Assembly: GCA_963851245.1 (NCBI GenBank)
Contig: CAWKOH010000009.1
Coordinates: 186,001 to 250,000, forward strand
Direction: 5' to 3'
Source: CAWKOH01 sp963851245
GTDB taxonomy: Bacteria > Actinomycetota > Acidimicrobiia > Acidimicrobiales > Palsa-688
DNA length: 64,000 nucleotides
Part shown: positions 26,813-36,766 of the stretch, in pieces
Layout: every line of letters begins with the position of its first letter
Numbering within the stretch: position 1 is the stretch's first letter
The notes under the pieces: generated by a model
Seen by the model: only the letters and a program-made list of their open reading frames with translations
What the model was told of the DNA's origin: nothing
The model's database searches: none
Program-made: the position numbers and the translations under genes

Positions 26813-27751
26813 GTGTCCAGGCCCTCCGTTGGCATCGACATCGGCGGGACCAAGCTGCTGGCCGTGCGGGTGCAGGACGACGGCTCCGTCGTGCCCGACA
26901 CCGTCCAGGCCAGCCCGAAATCCGGTCCCGAGTTGCTGGAGGAGGTCCTCGCTGCGGCTGAGCGCCTCTCCGGAGGGCCTCCCGGTGCCCTGGGCGTAGG
27001 AATTCCCGGACTGGTCGACTCGACCGACACCGTGCGCTTCGCACCCAATCTCCAGGGGGTGAACGGAACCTCCCTCGGAGACCAGCTGCGTGAGGTCCTG
27101 CCGGGCGTGCCGGTGTGGATAGGCAACGACGCCACCGCGGCATGCTGGGCCGAGCATCAGATCGGAGCTGGATCCGGTCACGCCGACATGATCATGGTCA
27201 CCCTCGGAACGGGAGTCGGAGGGGGAATCGTGTCCCGAGGGGAAATCCTGGAAGGCTCCAACCGCTACGCGGGGGAGTTCGGGCACATGGTGGTGGACCC
27301 GAACGGGCCGAAGTGCCCCTGTGGCAAGCGGGGTTGCTGGGAAAGGTTCGCCTCAGGTGCCGGCTTGGGATTCCTTGGCCGCGAAATGGCTATCGCCGGA
27401 GAGGCGCCCAGGATCGTCGAGCTGGCAGGGGATCCGGAAGCGGTGCGGGGCGAGCACGTGACGACCGCCGCCCGCGAGGGGGACGGGCCCGCCACCGAGG
27501 TCATGGCCAGGTTCGCATGGTGGGTCGCGCTGGGCCTGGCCAACCTGACCAACGCCCTTGATCCCGATGTGATCGTGTTGGGCGGCGGCTTGGTTTCTGC
27601 CGGCGATGTACTGCTGGAACCGACCCGGCGGGCCTTCGCCGAACTGGTCGAGGCGCCCGAGCTCAGACACCAGATGCGAATCGTGCCGGCCACCCTGGGT
27701 TTTCAAGCGGGAGCAATAGGTGCGGCCCTTCGTGCCGGTCGCAGGAGGTAA
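26813..27751 (+). CDS. ROK-family glucokinase
   Basis: A 312-residue sugar kinase of the ROK family. The phosphate-binding loop is DIGGTKLLAV near residue 9; the catalytic Asp lies in GNDATAACWAEH; the zinc motif is CPCGKRGCWE; and GTGVGGGIV is the second phosphate motif. These match actinobacterial ATP- or polyphosphate-using glucokinase. It starts at GTG 6 nt after the SDR stop, in the same operon. Streptomyces has a glucokinase in a similar pimB/PlsC neighbourhood. Confidence 0.88.
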   Translation: MSRPSVGIDIGGTKLLAVRVQDDGSVVPDTVQASPKSGPELLEEVLAAAERLSGGPPGALGVGIPGLVDSTDTVRFAPNLQGVNGTSLGDQLREVLPGVPVWIGNDATAACWAEHQIGAGSGHADMIMVTLGTGVGGGIVSRGEILEGSNRYAGEFGHMVVDPNGPKCPCGKRGCWERFASGAGLGFLGREMAIAGEAPRIVELAGDPEAVRGEHVTTAAREGDGPATEVMARFAWWVALGLANLTNALDPDVIVLGGGLVSAGDVLLEPTRRAFAELVEAPELRHQMRIVPATLGFQAGAIGAALRAGRRR

Positions 27752-27779
27752 TGCGAGGGGAGGCCTCGACGAGCCGCAC

Positions 27780-27785
27780 TAACCT
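27780..27785 (+). promoter_or_regulatory. -10 box of leaderless aminotransferase gene
   Basis: TAACCT, 6 nt before GTG 27792. Confidence 0.45.
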
Positions 27786-27791
27786 CGCGTC

Positions 27792-28967
27792 GTGGAGTTC
27801 CGCCGGATCAATGGGCTGCCGCCCTACGTCTTTGCCATCATCAACGAATTACGCGACGCCGCCCGCCGGGCCGGACGCGACGTCATCGACATGGGCTTCG
27901 GGAACCCGGATATCCCGAGTCCCGACGTAGCGGTCGAGAAACTGGCCGAAGCGGCCCGGAATCCGCGCAACCACAGGTACTCGGCATCCAGGGGCATCCC
28001 AAAGCTGCGGCTGGCGATCTCCAACCTGTACCTGCGCCGCTTTGGAGTCGAGCTCGACCCCGACACGGAAGTGGTGACGACCATCGGAGCCAAGGAAGGT
28101 CTGTCGCACCTCATGTGGACCCTGGTCGGCCCGGGAGACACCGCCCTGGTGCCGACGCCCAGTTATCCGATTCACATCTACGCCCCTCTTTTCGCCGGGG
28201 CGGACGTCCAGCAAGTCCGGCTCGGCCCGGACCAGGACTTTTTCGCCAACTTGATCGAAAGCTGGGAATCCACCTGGCCGAGGCCACGAGTCATCGTCTT
28301 TTCCTTTCCTCACAACCCGACCACCGAGTGCGTGGACCTGGCCTGGATGGAGCGGATCGTCGATTTCGCCCGCGAGAGGGACGTCACCCTGGTGCACGAC
28401 TTCGCCTACTCAGACACGGCGTTCGACGGCTACCAGCCGCCCTCCCTCCTCCAGGTACCCGGGGCCAAAGAGGTGGCGGTCGAGCTCTACACACTAACCA
28501 AGAGTTTCTCGATGGCCGGCTGGCGGATCGGCTTCATGGTCGGCAACCCCGAGATCGTCGCCGCCCTCACCAAGCTGAAGAGCTACCTCGACTACGGGAC
28601 CTTTCAGCCCATTCAGATCGCTTCGATCGTGGCGCTGAACGAGGCGCCGGACTACCCGAAGGAAGTCAACGAGATCTACCAGTCGCGCCGTAACGTCCTC
28701 TGTGACGGGCTCAACCGGATTGGTTGGCAACTCGAACCTCCGAAGGGAACGATGTTCGTGTGGGCTCCCATTCCCGAGCCCTACCTCGAGATGGGGTCGC
28801 TCGAGTTCGCCAAGTACCTCGTGACCGACGCGGAGGTGGCGACCTCACCAGGTGTGGGGTTCGGCAAGGGCGGTGAGGGCTTCGTACGCTTCGCCTTGAT
28901 AGAAAACGAGCAGCGCATCCAGCAGGCGGTGCGCAACATGCGAAGAGTCCTCACCAAGTTGGGTTAG
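27792..28967 (+). CDS. Class I/II aminotransferase, alanine transaminase-like
   Basis: A 391-residue PLP enzyme of fold type I. The PLP lysine is in TLTKSFSMAGWRIGF near residue 235; other marks are MGFGNPDIPSP at the start, SFPHNPTTECVD with the substrate-binding Asn, VHDFAYSD with the PLP-contacting Asp and Tyr, and the C-terminal arginine region GEGFVRFALIEN. It most resembles AlaC/AlaT or LL-diaminopimelate aminotransferases; the precise amino acid is not certain. It has its own leaderless start and is followed 6 nt later by plsC. Confidence 0.85.
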   Translation: MEFRRINGLPPYVFAIINELRDAARRAGRDVIDMGFGNPDIPSPDVAVEKLAEAARNPRNHRYSASRGIPKLRLAISNLYLRRFGVELDPDTEVVTTIGAKEGLSHLMWTLVGPGDTALVPTPSYPIHIYAPLFAGADVQQVRLGPDQDFFANLIESWESTWPRPRVIVFSFPHNPTTECVDLAWMERIVDFARERDVTLVHDFAYSDTAFDGYQPPSLLQVPGAKEVAVELYTLTKSFSMAGWRIGFMVGNPEIVAALTKLKSYLDYGTFQPIQIASIVALNEAPDYPKEVNEIYQSRRNVLCDGLNRIGWQLEPPKGTMFVWAPIPEPYLEMGSLEFAKYLVTDAEVATSPGVGFGKGGEGFVRFALIENEQRIQQAVRNMRRVLTKLG

Positions 28968-28973
28968 CGCACC

Positions 28974-29681
28974 ATGGCTTACTGGGCCCTGAAGATCGTT
29001 ATGACTCCGTTTCTATGGGTCATCTTCAGGGTCCGTGCCGAAGGAACGTCGAACCTGCCCCGGAGAGGCCCGGCCATCCTGGCGTCCAACCACCAATCCT
29101 TTATCGACAGTATCTTCTTGCCGTTGGTGGTGCGGAGGCGGGTGACCTTCGTCGCCAAGGCCGAGTATTTCGAAAGCTGGAAGACCGCCTGGTTTTTCCG
29201 AGCCGTGGGGATGATCCCGTTGAAAAGGGAGGGCGGCTCGGCCTCCCAGCGGGCACTGGTTGCGGCCGCCGAGGTGCTGAGTAGCGGGGGAGTCCTCGGC
29301 ATCTATCCGGAAGGGACCCGATCGCCTGACGGCCGTCTATACCGAGGGCACACCGGGGTGGCCCGGTTGTCCATTCAGTGTCGGGCGCCGGTGATCCCCG
29401 TCGCCCAGCTCGGCACCGCCGCCGTCCAACCGATCGGTGCCATGCGGCCGAAGCTCTTTCGTCCCGTGAAGGTGAAGATGGGCCGGCCCTTGCGCTGGGA
29501 CGGAAGCGCAACCGACGGTGGGACCCCGTTGGCAACCGATCAGAGGGAGTTCACCGACGAGATCATGAGAGCCATCCAGCAACTCTCGGGGCAGGACCAC
29601 GTGGATGTGTACGCCAAGCGGGACAAGGGCCTGTTGTCGGCGCCCGGATCCGAGGCGGAGCCGGTCCCGGCCAGTTCGTAA
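28974..29681 (+). CDS. PlsC-type lysophospholipid acyltransferase
   Basis: A 235-residue acyltransferase (1-acyl-glycerol-3-phosphate type). The catalytic HX4D box is NHQSFIDS near residue 45 and the phosphate-binding motif is YPEGTRSPDG near 112; one N-terminal hydrophobic helix anchors it to the membrane. It would add the second acyl chain in phospholipid synthesis or acylate a PIM-like lipid. It lies close behind the aminotransferase gene, and the pimB neighbourhood suggests a lipid role. Confidence 0.88.
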   Translation: MAYWALKIVMTPFLWVIFRVRAEGTSNLPRRGPAILASNHQSFIDSIFLPLVVRRRVTFVAKAEYFESWKTAWFFRAVGMIPLKREGGSASQRALVAAAEVLSSGGVLGIYPEGTRSPDGRLYRGHTGVARLSIQCRAPVIPVAQLGTAAVQPIGAMRPKLFRPVKVKMGRPLRWDGSATDGGTPLATDQREFTDEIMRAIQQLSGQDHVDVYAKRDKGLLSAPGSEAEPVPASS

Positions 29682-29725
29682 CGGGCCCGAGCACGTTCGG
29701 AAACAAACGGTTCACATGACCCTGG

Positions 29726-29731
29726 TACCGT
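29726..29731 (+). promoter_or_regulatory. -10 box of leaderless ACT-domain gene
   Basis: TACCGT, 7 nt before GTG 29739. Confidence 0.45.
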
Positions 29732-29738
29732 CGGTTCC

Positions 29739-30419
29739 GTGGCCCTCTACATCGTGCGGGTTTGGGTTCCGGACCGGCCCGGAGCGCTGGGCGCGGTGGC
29801 CAGCAGGATAGGAGCGGTCCGGGGCGATCTGGTCGGGATCGACATCCTGGAGCGCGGCGCCGGTCGGGCCATCGACGAGCTGGTAGTCGACCTTCCGTCC
29901 GAGTCGCTGGTGCAGCTTCTGATCTCCGAAGTCTCCCAGGTCGACGGCGTGGACGTGGAGGACGTCCGCCGGGCGAACGACGCTTTGGCCGACCCCCGGC
30001 TCGACGCCCTCGAGACGGCCGCCAACCTGGTGTCTCAGAGCGCAATCGAGCCGCTGTTGAAGTCGCTGGCCCGGAGCAGCGTCCGCGACTTCCAGAGCGA
30101 CTGGGCCGGCATCGTGGAACCGGACCTTCCGGACCACGTGGTCTCAGTTGGCCCCGTCCCACCAGGGGAGTGGCTGCAGGCCTTCTTGACCGGCAGCCGG
30201 GCCTCGGTGACGCCTCGACAGGGGGAGGCGGCACCCGACGACGTGGCCTGGGCGGACATGGATGCGGCCGGCCTGGTCCTGATCCTCGGCCGTCAGGGGC
30301 GTCCGTTCCGGGTCCGGGAGCGCCGCCAGCTCACCGCCCTGGCCCGCATCGTCGATTCCCGGTGGGCCGAGCTCACCGCCCGGGCCGGCCGGATGTTCCA
30401 TCCGAGCGCCTCGCTCTGA
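29739..30419 (+). CDS. ACT-domain protein of unknown role
   Basis: A 226-residue protein. The first 75 residues form an ACT domain (IVRVWVPDRPGALGAVASRI at its start), a small-molecule, often amino acid, sensor. The remaining part, about 90-226, looks like a GAF-like fold with a C-terminal helix RERRQLTALARIVDSRW, but I do not recognise a named family. A metabolic sensing role is inferred. It ends 41 nt before the convergent glpK stop. Confidence 0.72.
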   Translation: MALYIVRVWVPDRPGALGAVASRIGAVRGDLVGIDILERGAGRAIDELVVDLPSESLVQLLISEVSQVDGVDVEDVRRANDALADPRLDALETAANLVSQSAIEPLLKSLARSSVRDFQSDWAGIVEPDLPDHVVSVGPVPPGEWLQAFLTGSRASVTPRQGEAAPDDVAWADMDAAGLVLILGRQGRPFRVRERRQLTALARIVDSRWAELTARAGRMFHPSASL

Positions 30420-30460
30420 CAACCAATTCGATGCGGCCCTGCCGGTCCGTACCCGCCGGA

Positions 30461-31946
30461 TTATTCCACCGTCCAGCTACGGGCCCGCTCGACGGCGCGG
30501 CGCCAGCCGTCGTAGGCCGCCTCTTGGACGGCTCGGTCCCGGGCCGGTTCTGCTCTGGCGTCGTAGCTCCAGGCGGCGGTGATGTCCTCGAGGCCGGCCC
30601 ACATCCCTTCGGCCAGCCCGGCCAGGAAGGCCGCCCCCAGTGCTGTCGTCTCCTTCACGGTCGAACGCACGACGGGCACTCCGAGCAGATCGGATTGGAT
30701 CTGGAGCAGGAGGGCCATGACCGAGGCTCCACCGTCGACCCGCAGCTCGGTGAGGGGCTGGGACGCGGGCCGCGGTCATGCTGTCCACGACGTCTCGGGT
30801 CTGGTAGGCCATGGACTCCACCACGGCGCGGGCCAGATGGGCGCCGGTCACGCCCCTGGTGAGACCCACGATCGTGCCCCGGGCGTGAGGATCCCACCAC
30901 GGGCTGCCCAGGCCCGTGAGAGCGGGCACCATGTAGGCCCCGCCGCTGTCGCTCACGGACTCGGCGAGAGGGCCAACGGCGGAGGAGTCGGCGATGAGAC
31001 CCAGACCGTCGCGCAACCATTGGACGGCGGCGCCCGTGATGAATATGGCTCCCTCGAGCGCATAGTCGATTCGACCGGGATCCTCTAGTGACCAGGCCAC
31101 CGTCGTCAGCAGACCGTCGACCGGATCGGGGCAGGCCTCGCCGACGTTCATGAGCACGAAGGATCCCGTCCCGTAGGTGTTCTTCGTCATGCCCGGGGAA
31201 AAGCATCCCTGACCGAAGAGGGCGGCTTGCTGATCCCCGGCGACCCCGCTGATCGGTATTCCGGCCGGAAGACCGGGAACCACGCCGGCCACCGTCACGG
31301 CCAGGCGCCCACTCGACGGACCTACTTCAGGTAGAGCCGTCAACGGGATGCCGAACAGGTCGGCCAGCTCGCCGTCCCAGTTCAGGGTGTTGATGTCGAA
31401 GAGGAGTGTTCGTGAGGCGTTGGTGGCGTCCGTCAGGTGCGCCGCGCCCTGCGTCAGCCGCCAGATGAGCCAGCTGTCGATCGTGCCGAAGGCCAGATCA
31501 GGGACGGCGCCGAGGCCGCCCTCGTCGAGCAGCCACGCCATCTTGGTAGCCGAGAAATACGGATCCAGAACCAATCCGGTCCGGGCCCGGATCAAGTCGA
31601 GATGACCGGCGGCCTCGAGCGCCTCGCACATCCCCGCGGTACGGCGGTCCTGCCACACGATGGCCCGGTGCAGCGGACGGCCCGATCTGCGGTCCCACGC
31701 CACAGTCGTCTCCCGCTGGTTGGTGAGGCCGATGGCAGCCACCGGCTCGGAGATCGAGCCGAGGAGGTCGGCCAGGGTGGTGGCTACCGCCTCCCAGATC
31801 TCTTCGGGGTCGTGCTCCACCCATCCCGGCCGCGGGAAGTGTTGGGGGAACTCGCGATAGCGGGAACCGACGACCCTGGCCCCCTGACCCACCGCCATGG
31901 CTCTGACCCCCGTCGTGCCCGCGTCTACGGCGATGACCACGGCCAT
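30461..31946 (-). CDS. glpK: Glycerol kinase (frameshifted near residue 400)
   Basis: FGGY kinase with typical GlpK marks: IAVDAGTTGVRAMA at the start, LTNQRETTVAWDRRSGRP, IVWQDRRT, SGVAGDQQAALFGQG, KNTYGTGSFVLMN and WWDPHARGTIVGLTRG. The frame is lost at MTAARV; the expected LRVDGGASVMALLLQ and the C-terminus ending WRRAVERARSW continue in another frame (from 30718 to 30461). One surplus base in the GGG at 30760-30762 explains it. Restored length is about 494 aa, normal for GlpK. A TAGGCT box lies 9 nt before the ATG. It diverges from nrdJ. Confidence 0.88.
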
Positions 31947-32309
31947 GACAACGACAGCCTAATGGTTCCCCGGCGCGGCCCCCTGTCGAAGGGGCGGGGA
32001 CGAGAGGGCCGGCGCCAGGGTGTGGACCGCCGAGGGGGCAGCTTCGGCGGCTGTAAATAAACTGTACCCCTGCGATTGGGTATCAACACCCCCTGGGCCG
32101 GTTTTTTTTCTGCTCGAACTGAACTTATTCAGCCTGCCCTGTGGAGAAACTCGGCCGTTGTCCGCAAGGTTTACACAGGTAATCCGCTCTACCGGTCCAC
32201 AGGACGGCCCCTCTACGGTGCAGGGCGGACGAGCTGACCCCGGAGCGCCTGGCGGAGTGCAAATCTTCGCGAGCGCGTCCCGACCAGCACTTTTATGTTC
32301 GCGGTACTG
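31947..32309. other. Intergenic region between divergent glpK and nrdJ
   Basis: About 360 nt without a supported gene. It holds an AT-rich stretch near 32053-32066, a run of eight T at 32102-32109, and scattered DnaA-box-like words (TGTGGAGAA at 32140-32148). None is strong enough to call. No cobalamin-riboswitch core could be seen here or downstream to the nrdJ start. Confidence 0.6.
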
Positions 32310-32339
32310 TTGACATGAGTGAAACTACGGTGATGTAAT
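32310..32339 (+). promoter_or_regulatory. Sigma70-type promoter of nrdJ
   Basis: TTGACA (32310-32315) and TGTAAT (32334-32339) are separated by 18 nt. This places the transcription start near 32346, about 100 nt before the nrdJ ATG, so nrdJ has a real leader and an SD (AGAGGAGG), unlike many genes around it. Confidence 0.55.
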
Positions 32340-32341
32340 TC

Positions 32342-32357
32342 ACTCCTCATCTTGTGG
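32342..32357 (+). promoter_or_regulatory. Possible weaker NrdR box
   Basis: A 16-mer with the half-site TTGTGG and partial match to the NrdR consensus (ACACWATATATWGTGT), overlapping the predicted start of transcription and centred 42 nt from the stronger box. Confidence 0.3.
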
Positions 32358-32383
32358 GTTCAGAGGTCCATGCCGACCTTTGA

Positions 32384-32399
32384 CCACAACAGGTTGTGT
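32384..32399 (+). promoter_or_regulatory. Candidate NrdR box
   Basis: CCACAACAGGTTGTGT fits the NrdR box at both arms (CACAA and TTGTGT), and its core CACAAC-AG-GTTGTG is palindromic in its 6-nt arms. It lies just downstream of the nrdJ promoter, as expected for a site where the ATP-cone repressor NrdR blocks ribonucleotide reductase genes. Confidence 0.5.
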
Positions 32400-32442
32400 G
32401 TGGGTAGAGGGTGTGACTGGAACTAGAGGAGGTCGCGGGTCA

Positions 32443-35400
32443 ATGGCTATTGCGCCGGAGCGTGTGGGGATCGGAATTCACCGGCAGTTCACCAAGGCCG
32501 GGCAGCACCCCTACGACACGGTGCTCTGGGAGCGCCGCGACGCCCGCATCGTCCACTACTCGACCGGGGCGGTGGCCTTCGAGCAACTCGGGGTGGAGGT
32601 GCCGAGCCATTGGAGCCTCAACGCCACCAACATCCTGGCCCAAAAGTACTTCCGCGGCACCCTCGGCGGCCCGGACCGGGAGTGGTCCCTGAAGCAGGTG
32701 GCCGACCGGGTGGTGGACACCATCACCGCTTGGGGGCGCAAGGACGGCTACTTCGTCGACGACGAGGAGGCCGCCATCTTCAGCGACGAGCTGAAGTACC
32801 TGATCATCCACCAGAAGGCCGCGTTCAACTCACCCGTGTGGTTCAACATCGGTGTCAAGGGAGTACCGGCCCAGGGATCGGCGTGCTTCATCCTGGCCGT
32901 CGAGGACTCGATGGACAGCATCCTCAACTGGTACAAGGAAGAGGGGATCATCTTCAAGGGCGGTTCCGGGGCGGGCGTGAACCTGTCGAAGATCCGGTCA
33001 TCGAGGGAGGGGCTGCGCGGCGGTGGCACCGCATCGGGTCCGGTCAGCTTCATGCGCGGGGCGGATGCCTCCGCGGGCACCATCAAGAGCGGTGGCAAGA
33101 CCCGCCGGGCGGCCAAGATGGTCATCCTCGACGTCGACCATCCCGATATTCAGGACTTCATCTGGTGCAAAGCCATCGAGGAGCGTAAGGCCCGGGCCTT
33201 GCGCGATGCCGGCTTCGACATGGACCTCGACGGCAAGGACAGCCACTCCATCCAGTACCAGAACGCCAACAACTCGGTCCGGGTCACCGACGAGTTCATG
33301 GAGGCGGTCATCGACGGCCGCGACTGGGAGCTCAAGGCCATCACGACCGGGGAGGTCATCGACACCCTCCCGGCCCGCGACCTGTTCCGCCAGATCGCCA
33401 AGGCGGCTTGGGAGTGCGCCGACCCGGGGATGCAGTTCGACACCACCATCAACCGGTGGCACACGGCGCCGAACACGGCTCGGATCAACGCCAGCAACCC
33501 CTGCTTCACGGGTGACTCCCTGGTCCACACCGACAAGGGCTTGATCGCCTTCCGGGAGCTGTTCGCCCGGGCCAACGAGGGTGAAGCCTTTGCCATCTAC
33601 ACCCACGACGCCACCAACCCGGACGCGCCCGCGGAAAGGCTCGAGCTGACCCGGCCGGAAGCCCTCATGATCACCGGTCTCAACGAAATCGTTCGCCTGC
33701 GCTTCGACAACGGCATGGAGCTGCGCTGCACGCCCGGCCACAAGGTCTTCACGACCAACCGCGGTTATGTGGAGGCTCAGCACTTGACGGCTGAGGATCG
33801 CGTCAAGGTTCTCGACCTGCCCGCTCCGGCGGTAACCGCCGAGTGGCGGCTCCCCGTTCCAGCGCAGGTCGAGAGCTACTGGAGCAAAGGAGATCACCGG
33901 CGGGCTGTCCATCTGCCTGAGAAGTGGAGCCCCGAACTTGGTCACTATCTCGGTTGGTTGGTGGGCGACGGTTCGGTAGCCGCCGGTGGGACCATCAGCG
34001 CCATCTACGGCTCGCCCGAGGATCAGAACGAGGTGCTGCCTCGCCACAGCCTTCTGGCGACAGAGCTCAACGGGGGAGTGACCCCGAAGCCCAGCCAACA
34101 AGCGAACGGGACGGTGCAGCAGCGACTCAGCCGCCGCGCCCTGACCCGATTCCTTGGCGCCCTTGGCCTGCACGCGGTCAGGGGCCCGGACAAGCGGGTC
34201 CCGTCGTCGGTGTTCCAGGCCCCGGAGCCGGTGGTCGCCTCATTCCTGCAGGGTCTCTTCGACGCCGACGGATGTGCCCGGCGAGACGATGCTAAGGGCA
34301 GCTATGTCGGGTTGGGCTCGGCGTCGAGGATGCTCCTCGTCGACGTGCAGCGCCTGCTCACCACCTTCGGTATCAGCTCCACCATCTATAGAGGCCGTGG
34401 CACCGCGAAGTCCTCCTTTCCGTATGTCCGGAAGGACGGGTCGACGACCGAATATCAGGGCAGCCCGATGTTCGATCTCCGCATCTCGTCAACCTCGATC
34501 CCGCGGGTTCGCGGCGCGAATCGGCTTCAGTCTCTCATCGAAGTCCTCCACCCTCGCCGCCCTGATCGGGGCGCGGGTACGCGGCTTCTACTCGACCGAC
34601 AAGACTGCCCGTCTTGCCGAGAGGGTCGGTGACGGCTACGAGCTCACCTACAACCTCACCGAGCCCAGGAACCACTCCTACATCGTCAACGGCCTCGTGG
34701 TCCGCAACTGCTCGGAGTACATGCACATCGACAACTCAGCCTGCAATCTGGCGAGCCTCAACCTGTTGACCTATCTGGGCGGGGACGGGGCCTTCGACGT
34801 CGCCGGCTTCCGGGCCGCCACCGAGGTCGTCTTAACCGCGCAGGAGATCATCGTCGGCAACGCCGACTATCCTACCGAGAAAATCGCCGAGAACTCGCGC
34901 CGGTTCCGCCAACTGGGCATCGGATACGCCAATCTCGGCGCCCTGCTGATGGCGCAGGGTCTTCCCTACGATTCCGACGCCGGCCGGGCCTGGGCCGCCG
35001 CCATCACCGCCTTGCTGACGGGGCATTCCTATGCCACGTCAGCCCGCACCGCGTCCCGCATGGGCCCGTTCGCCGGGTTCCAGGACAACCGAGACGCCAT
35101 GCTCAACGTGCTGCGCATGCACCGCGATGCCGCTGCCGAGATAGACGAAGAGATGGTCCCGCCGGAACTGCTGTCGGCGGCTCAGGAGTCCTGGGACAAC
35201 GCCGTGGAGATCGCCGAGCAGCACGGCGTCCGTAACGCTCAATCTTCAGTGTTGGCCCCGACGGGAACTATTGGCTTGCTCATGGACTGTGACACAACGG
35301 GTATCGAGCCCGACCTCGGCTTGGTGAAGATGAAGAAGCTGGTCGGCGGGGGCACCATGTCCATCGTCAACCAGACGGTGCCGAAGGCTCTGGCCCGACT

Positions 35401-36463
35401 CGGCTACGACGCATCCCAGGTCGGCGACATGGTGGCCTACATCGACGAGCACAAGTCGATCGTCGGAGCCCCTCACCTGAGCGCAGATCACCTCGCCGTG
35501 TTCGCCTGCTCCATGGGGGACAACGCCATCCACTACCGGGGCCACATCCGCATGATGGGCTCCGTCCAACCGTTCATCAGCGGGGCCATCAGCAAGACCG
35601 TGAACGTGCCCGAGGAGGTCACGGTCGAAGACGTCGAGCAGCTGCATATCGAAGCCTGGCAGCTGGGTCTGAAGGCGGTCGCCATTTACCGCGACAACTG
35701 CAAGGTGGCCCAGCCATTGGCGACGGCCAAGAAGACAGTGGCCGACCCGAGCGCCTCGCCGGCAGAGGTGCACGATGCCGAGCTGGCCATCAAGGTGGCG
35801 GAGCTCGAGAAGGCGCTCGAGCACCAGACCACCGTGGTTGTCAAGCAGCCGATCCGGGAGCGCCTACCCCGCCGGCGCAACTCGAGCACCTTCGCCTTTC
35901 GCGTGGCCGACTGCGAGGGGTACGTGACGGTCGGGGAGTACGACGACGGCCGCCCTGGCGAGGTCTTCATGAAGGTCTCCAAGCAGGGTTCGACCCTGGC
36001 CGGGATCATGGACGCCTTCGCCATCGCGGTGAGCCTGGGCCTGCAGCACGGCGTGCCCCTGGCGACCTACGTCCGGAAGTACACCAACATGCGCTTCGAG
36101 CCGGCCGGCATGACCGACGACCCCGACCTGCGCATAGCCCAATCGTTGGTGGACTACATCTTCCGCCGCCTGGCCGTCGACTACCTCACCTACGAGGAAA
36201 GGCTGGAGCTGGGTGTCCTGACCACCGCCGAACGCACGCAGCCGACCCTCCCGGGCGTGGACGAAGCGGCCACCCGCAACTCGCTCCTGGACGCCGGACC
36301 AGCGCCGGAAGAGGCGATCCCGGGAGTCTCTCGACCAGCCGCCGCCACCCCGGCCCTGATCGAGTCCGACGCCCCCTACTGCTTTCAGTGCGGAGTGCAG
36401 ATGCAGAGGGCCGGCAGCTGCCACGCCTGCCCCTCCTGCGGGACCACCAGCGGGTGCTCCTGA
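32443..36463 (+). CDS. nrdJ: B12-dependent (class II) ribonucleotide reductase with intein; frameshift inside the intein
   Basis: Reduces ribonucleotides to deoxyribonucleotides using adenosylcobalamin. Extein marks: KAAFNSPVWFN and GSACFILAVED, the loop KGGSGAGVNLSKIR, NSACNLASLNLLTYLG, APTGTIGLLMDCDTTGIEP, the C-terminal TSCPT-like region and a terminal Cys-rich tail (CFQCG and CHACPSCG) that shuttles electrons. An intein interrupts the highly conserved NASNP/CSEYMH site. One extra G in the run at 34505-34507, inside the intein, breaks the frame. Restored protein about 1339 aa, of which about 937 are extein. A strong AGAGGAGG site precedes the ATG by 9 nt. Confidence 0.92.
33502..34708 (+). 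other. Intein with LAGLIDADG homing endonuclease in NrdJ
   Basis: Begins at Cys (CFTGDSLVHTDKG, block A) right after NASNP and ends in block G NGLVVRN before the +1 Cys of CSEYMH. Block B is RCTPGHKVFT with its Thr and His. The two endonuclease helices are LGHYLGWLVGDGSV and FLQGLFDADGCAR (aspartates present). Block F is YNLTEPRNHSYIVNG. About 402 residues once the +1 G at 34505-34507 is removed. The usual penultimate His is Arg here, which may slow C-terminal cleavage although block F keeps a His. Confidence 0.88.
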
Positions 36464-36484
36464 GGAACGGTTAAGGCCCGTTCC
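36464..36484 (+). terminator. Hairpin after nrdJ
   Basis: GGAACGG (36464-36470) pairs perfectly with CCGTTCC (36478-36484) around a 7-nt loop, beginning at the base after the nrdJ stop. There is no U-tract, as is common for actinobacterial terminators. Confidence 0.45.
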
Positions 36485-36618
36485 CAGACCTCAACCTCTA
36501 CTCGAGGTTTAGGTCCCTCCACATTTTGGATGCTCCGGCCCGGGCCGGTCTGGTAGCAAGGCCGGGCATGACCTACGACGTCGCCGGCCTGCAAGGCATG
36601 GCGACGAGAAGCCGCTGA

Positions 36619-36657
36619 CAATTCGTGGCTTCGGCAGCCAATTAGTGGCTTCGGCAG
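36619..36657 (+). repeat. Tandem 20-nt repeat, two copies
   Basis: CAATTCGTGGCTTCGGCAG at 36619 recurs at 36639 with one change (C to A), and a decayed third copy follows. The unit lies in the nrdJ-MMPL gap, which otherwise shows only the hairpin after nrdJ and the GGAGG site of the next gene. Confidence 0.6.
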
Positions 36658-36766
36658 TTAGGTGGCTTGGGTCGGTGTTCGGCCGCCATTAGGGTGATGT
36701 GAGTTGACCGGGGCGGTTCCGGCCAACCAGAGTTGTTGACCGGAGCCCTACCCCCCGGAGGACCCC

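Noticed and set aside
32102..32109. T8 run as an intrinsic terminator
   Set aside because: No adequate GC stem precedes it and no plus-strand gene ends nearby.
32140..32148. DnaA-like box as part of a replication origin
   Set aside because: A single imperfect box among loose variants; no dnaA, dnaN or box cluster nearby.
31947..32442. Cobalamin riboswitch before nrdJ
   Set aside because: No B12-box or conserved core segments were visible; a covariance-model search would decide.
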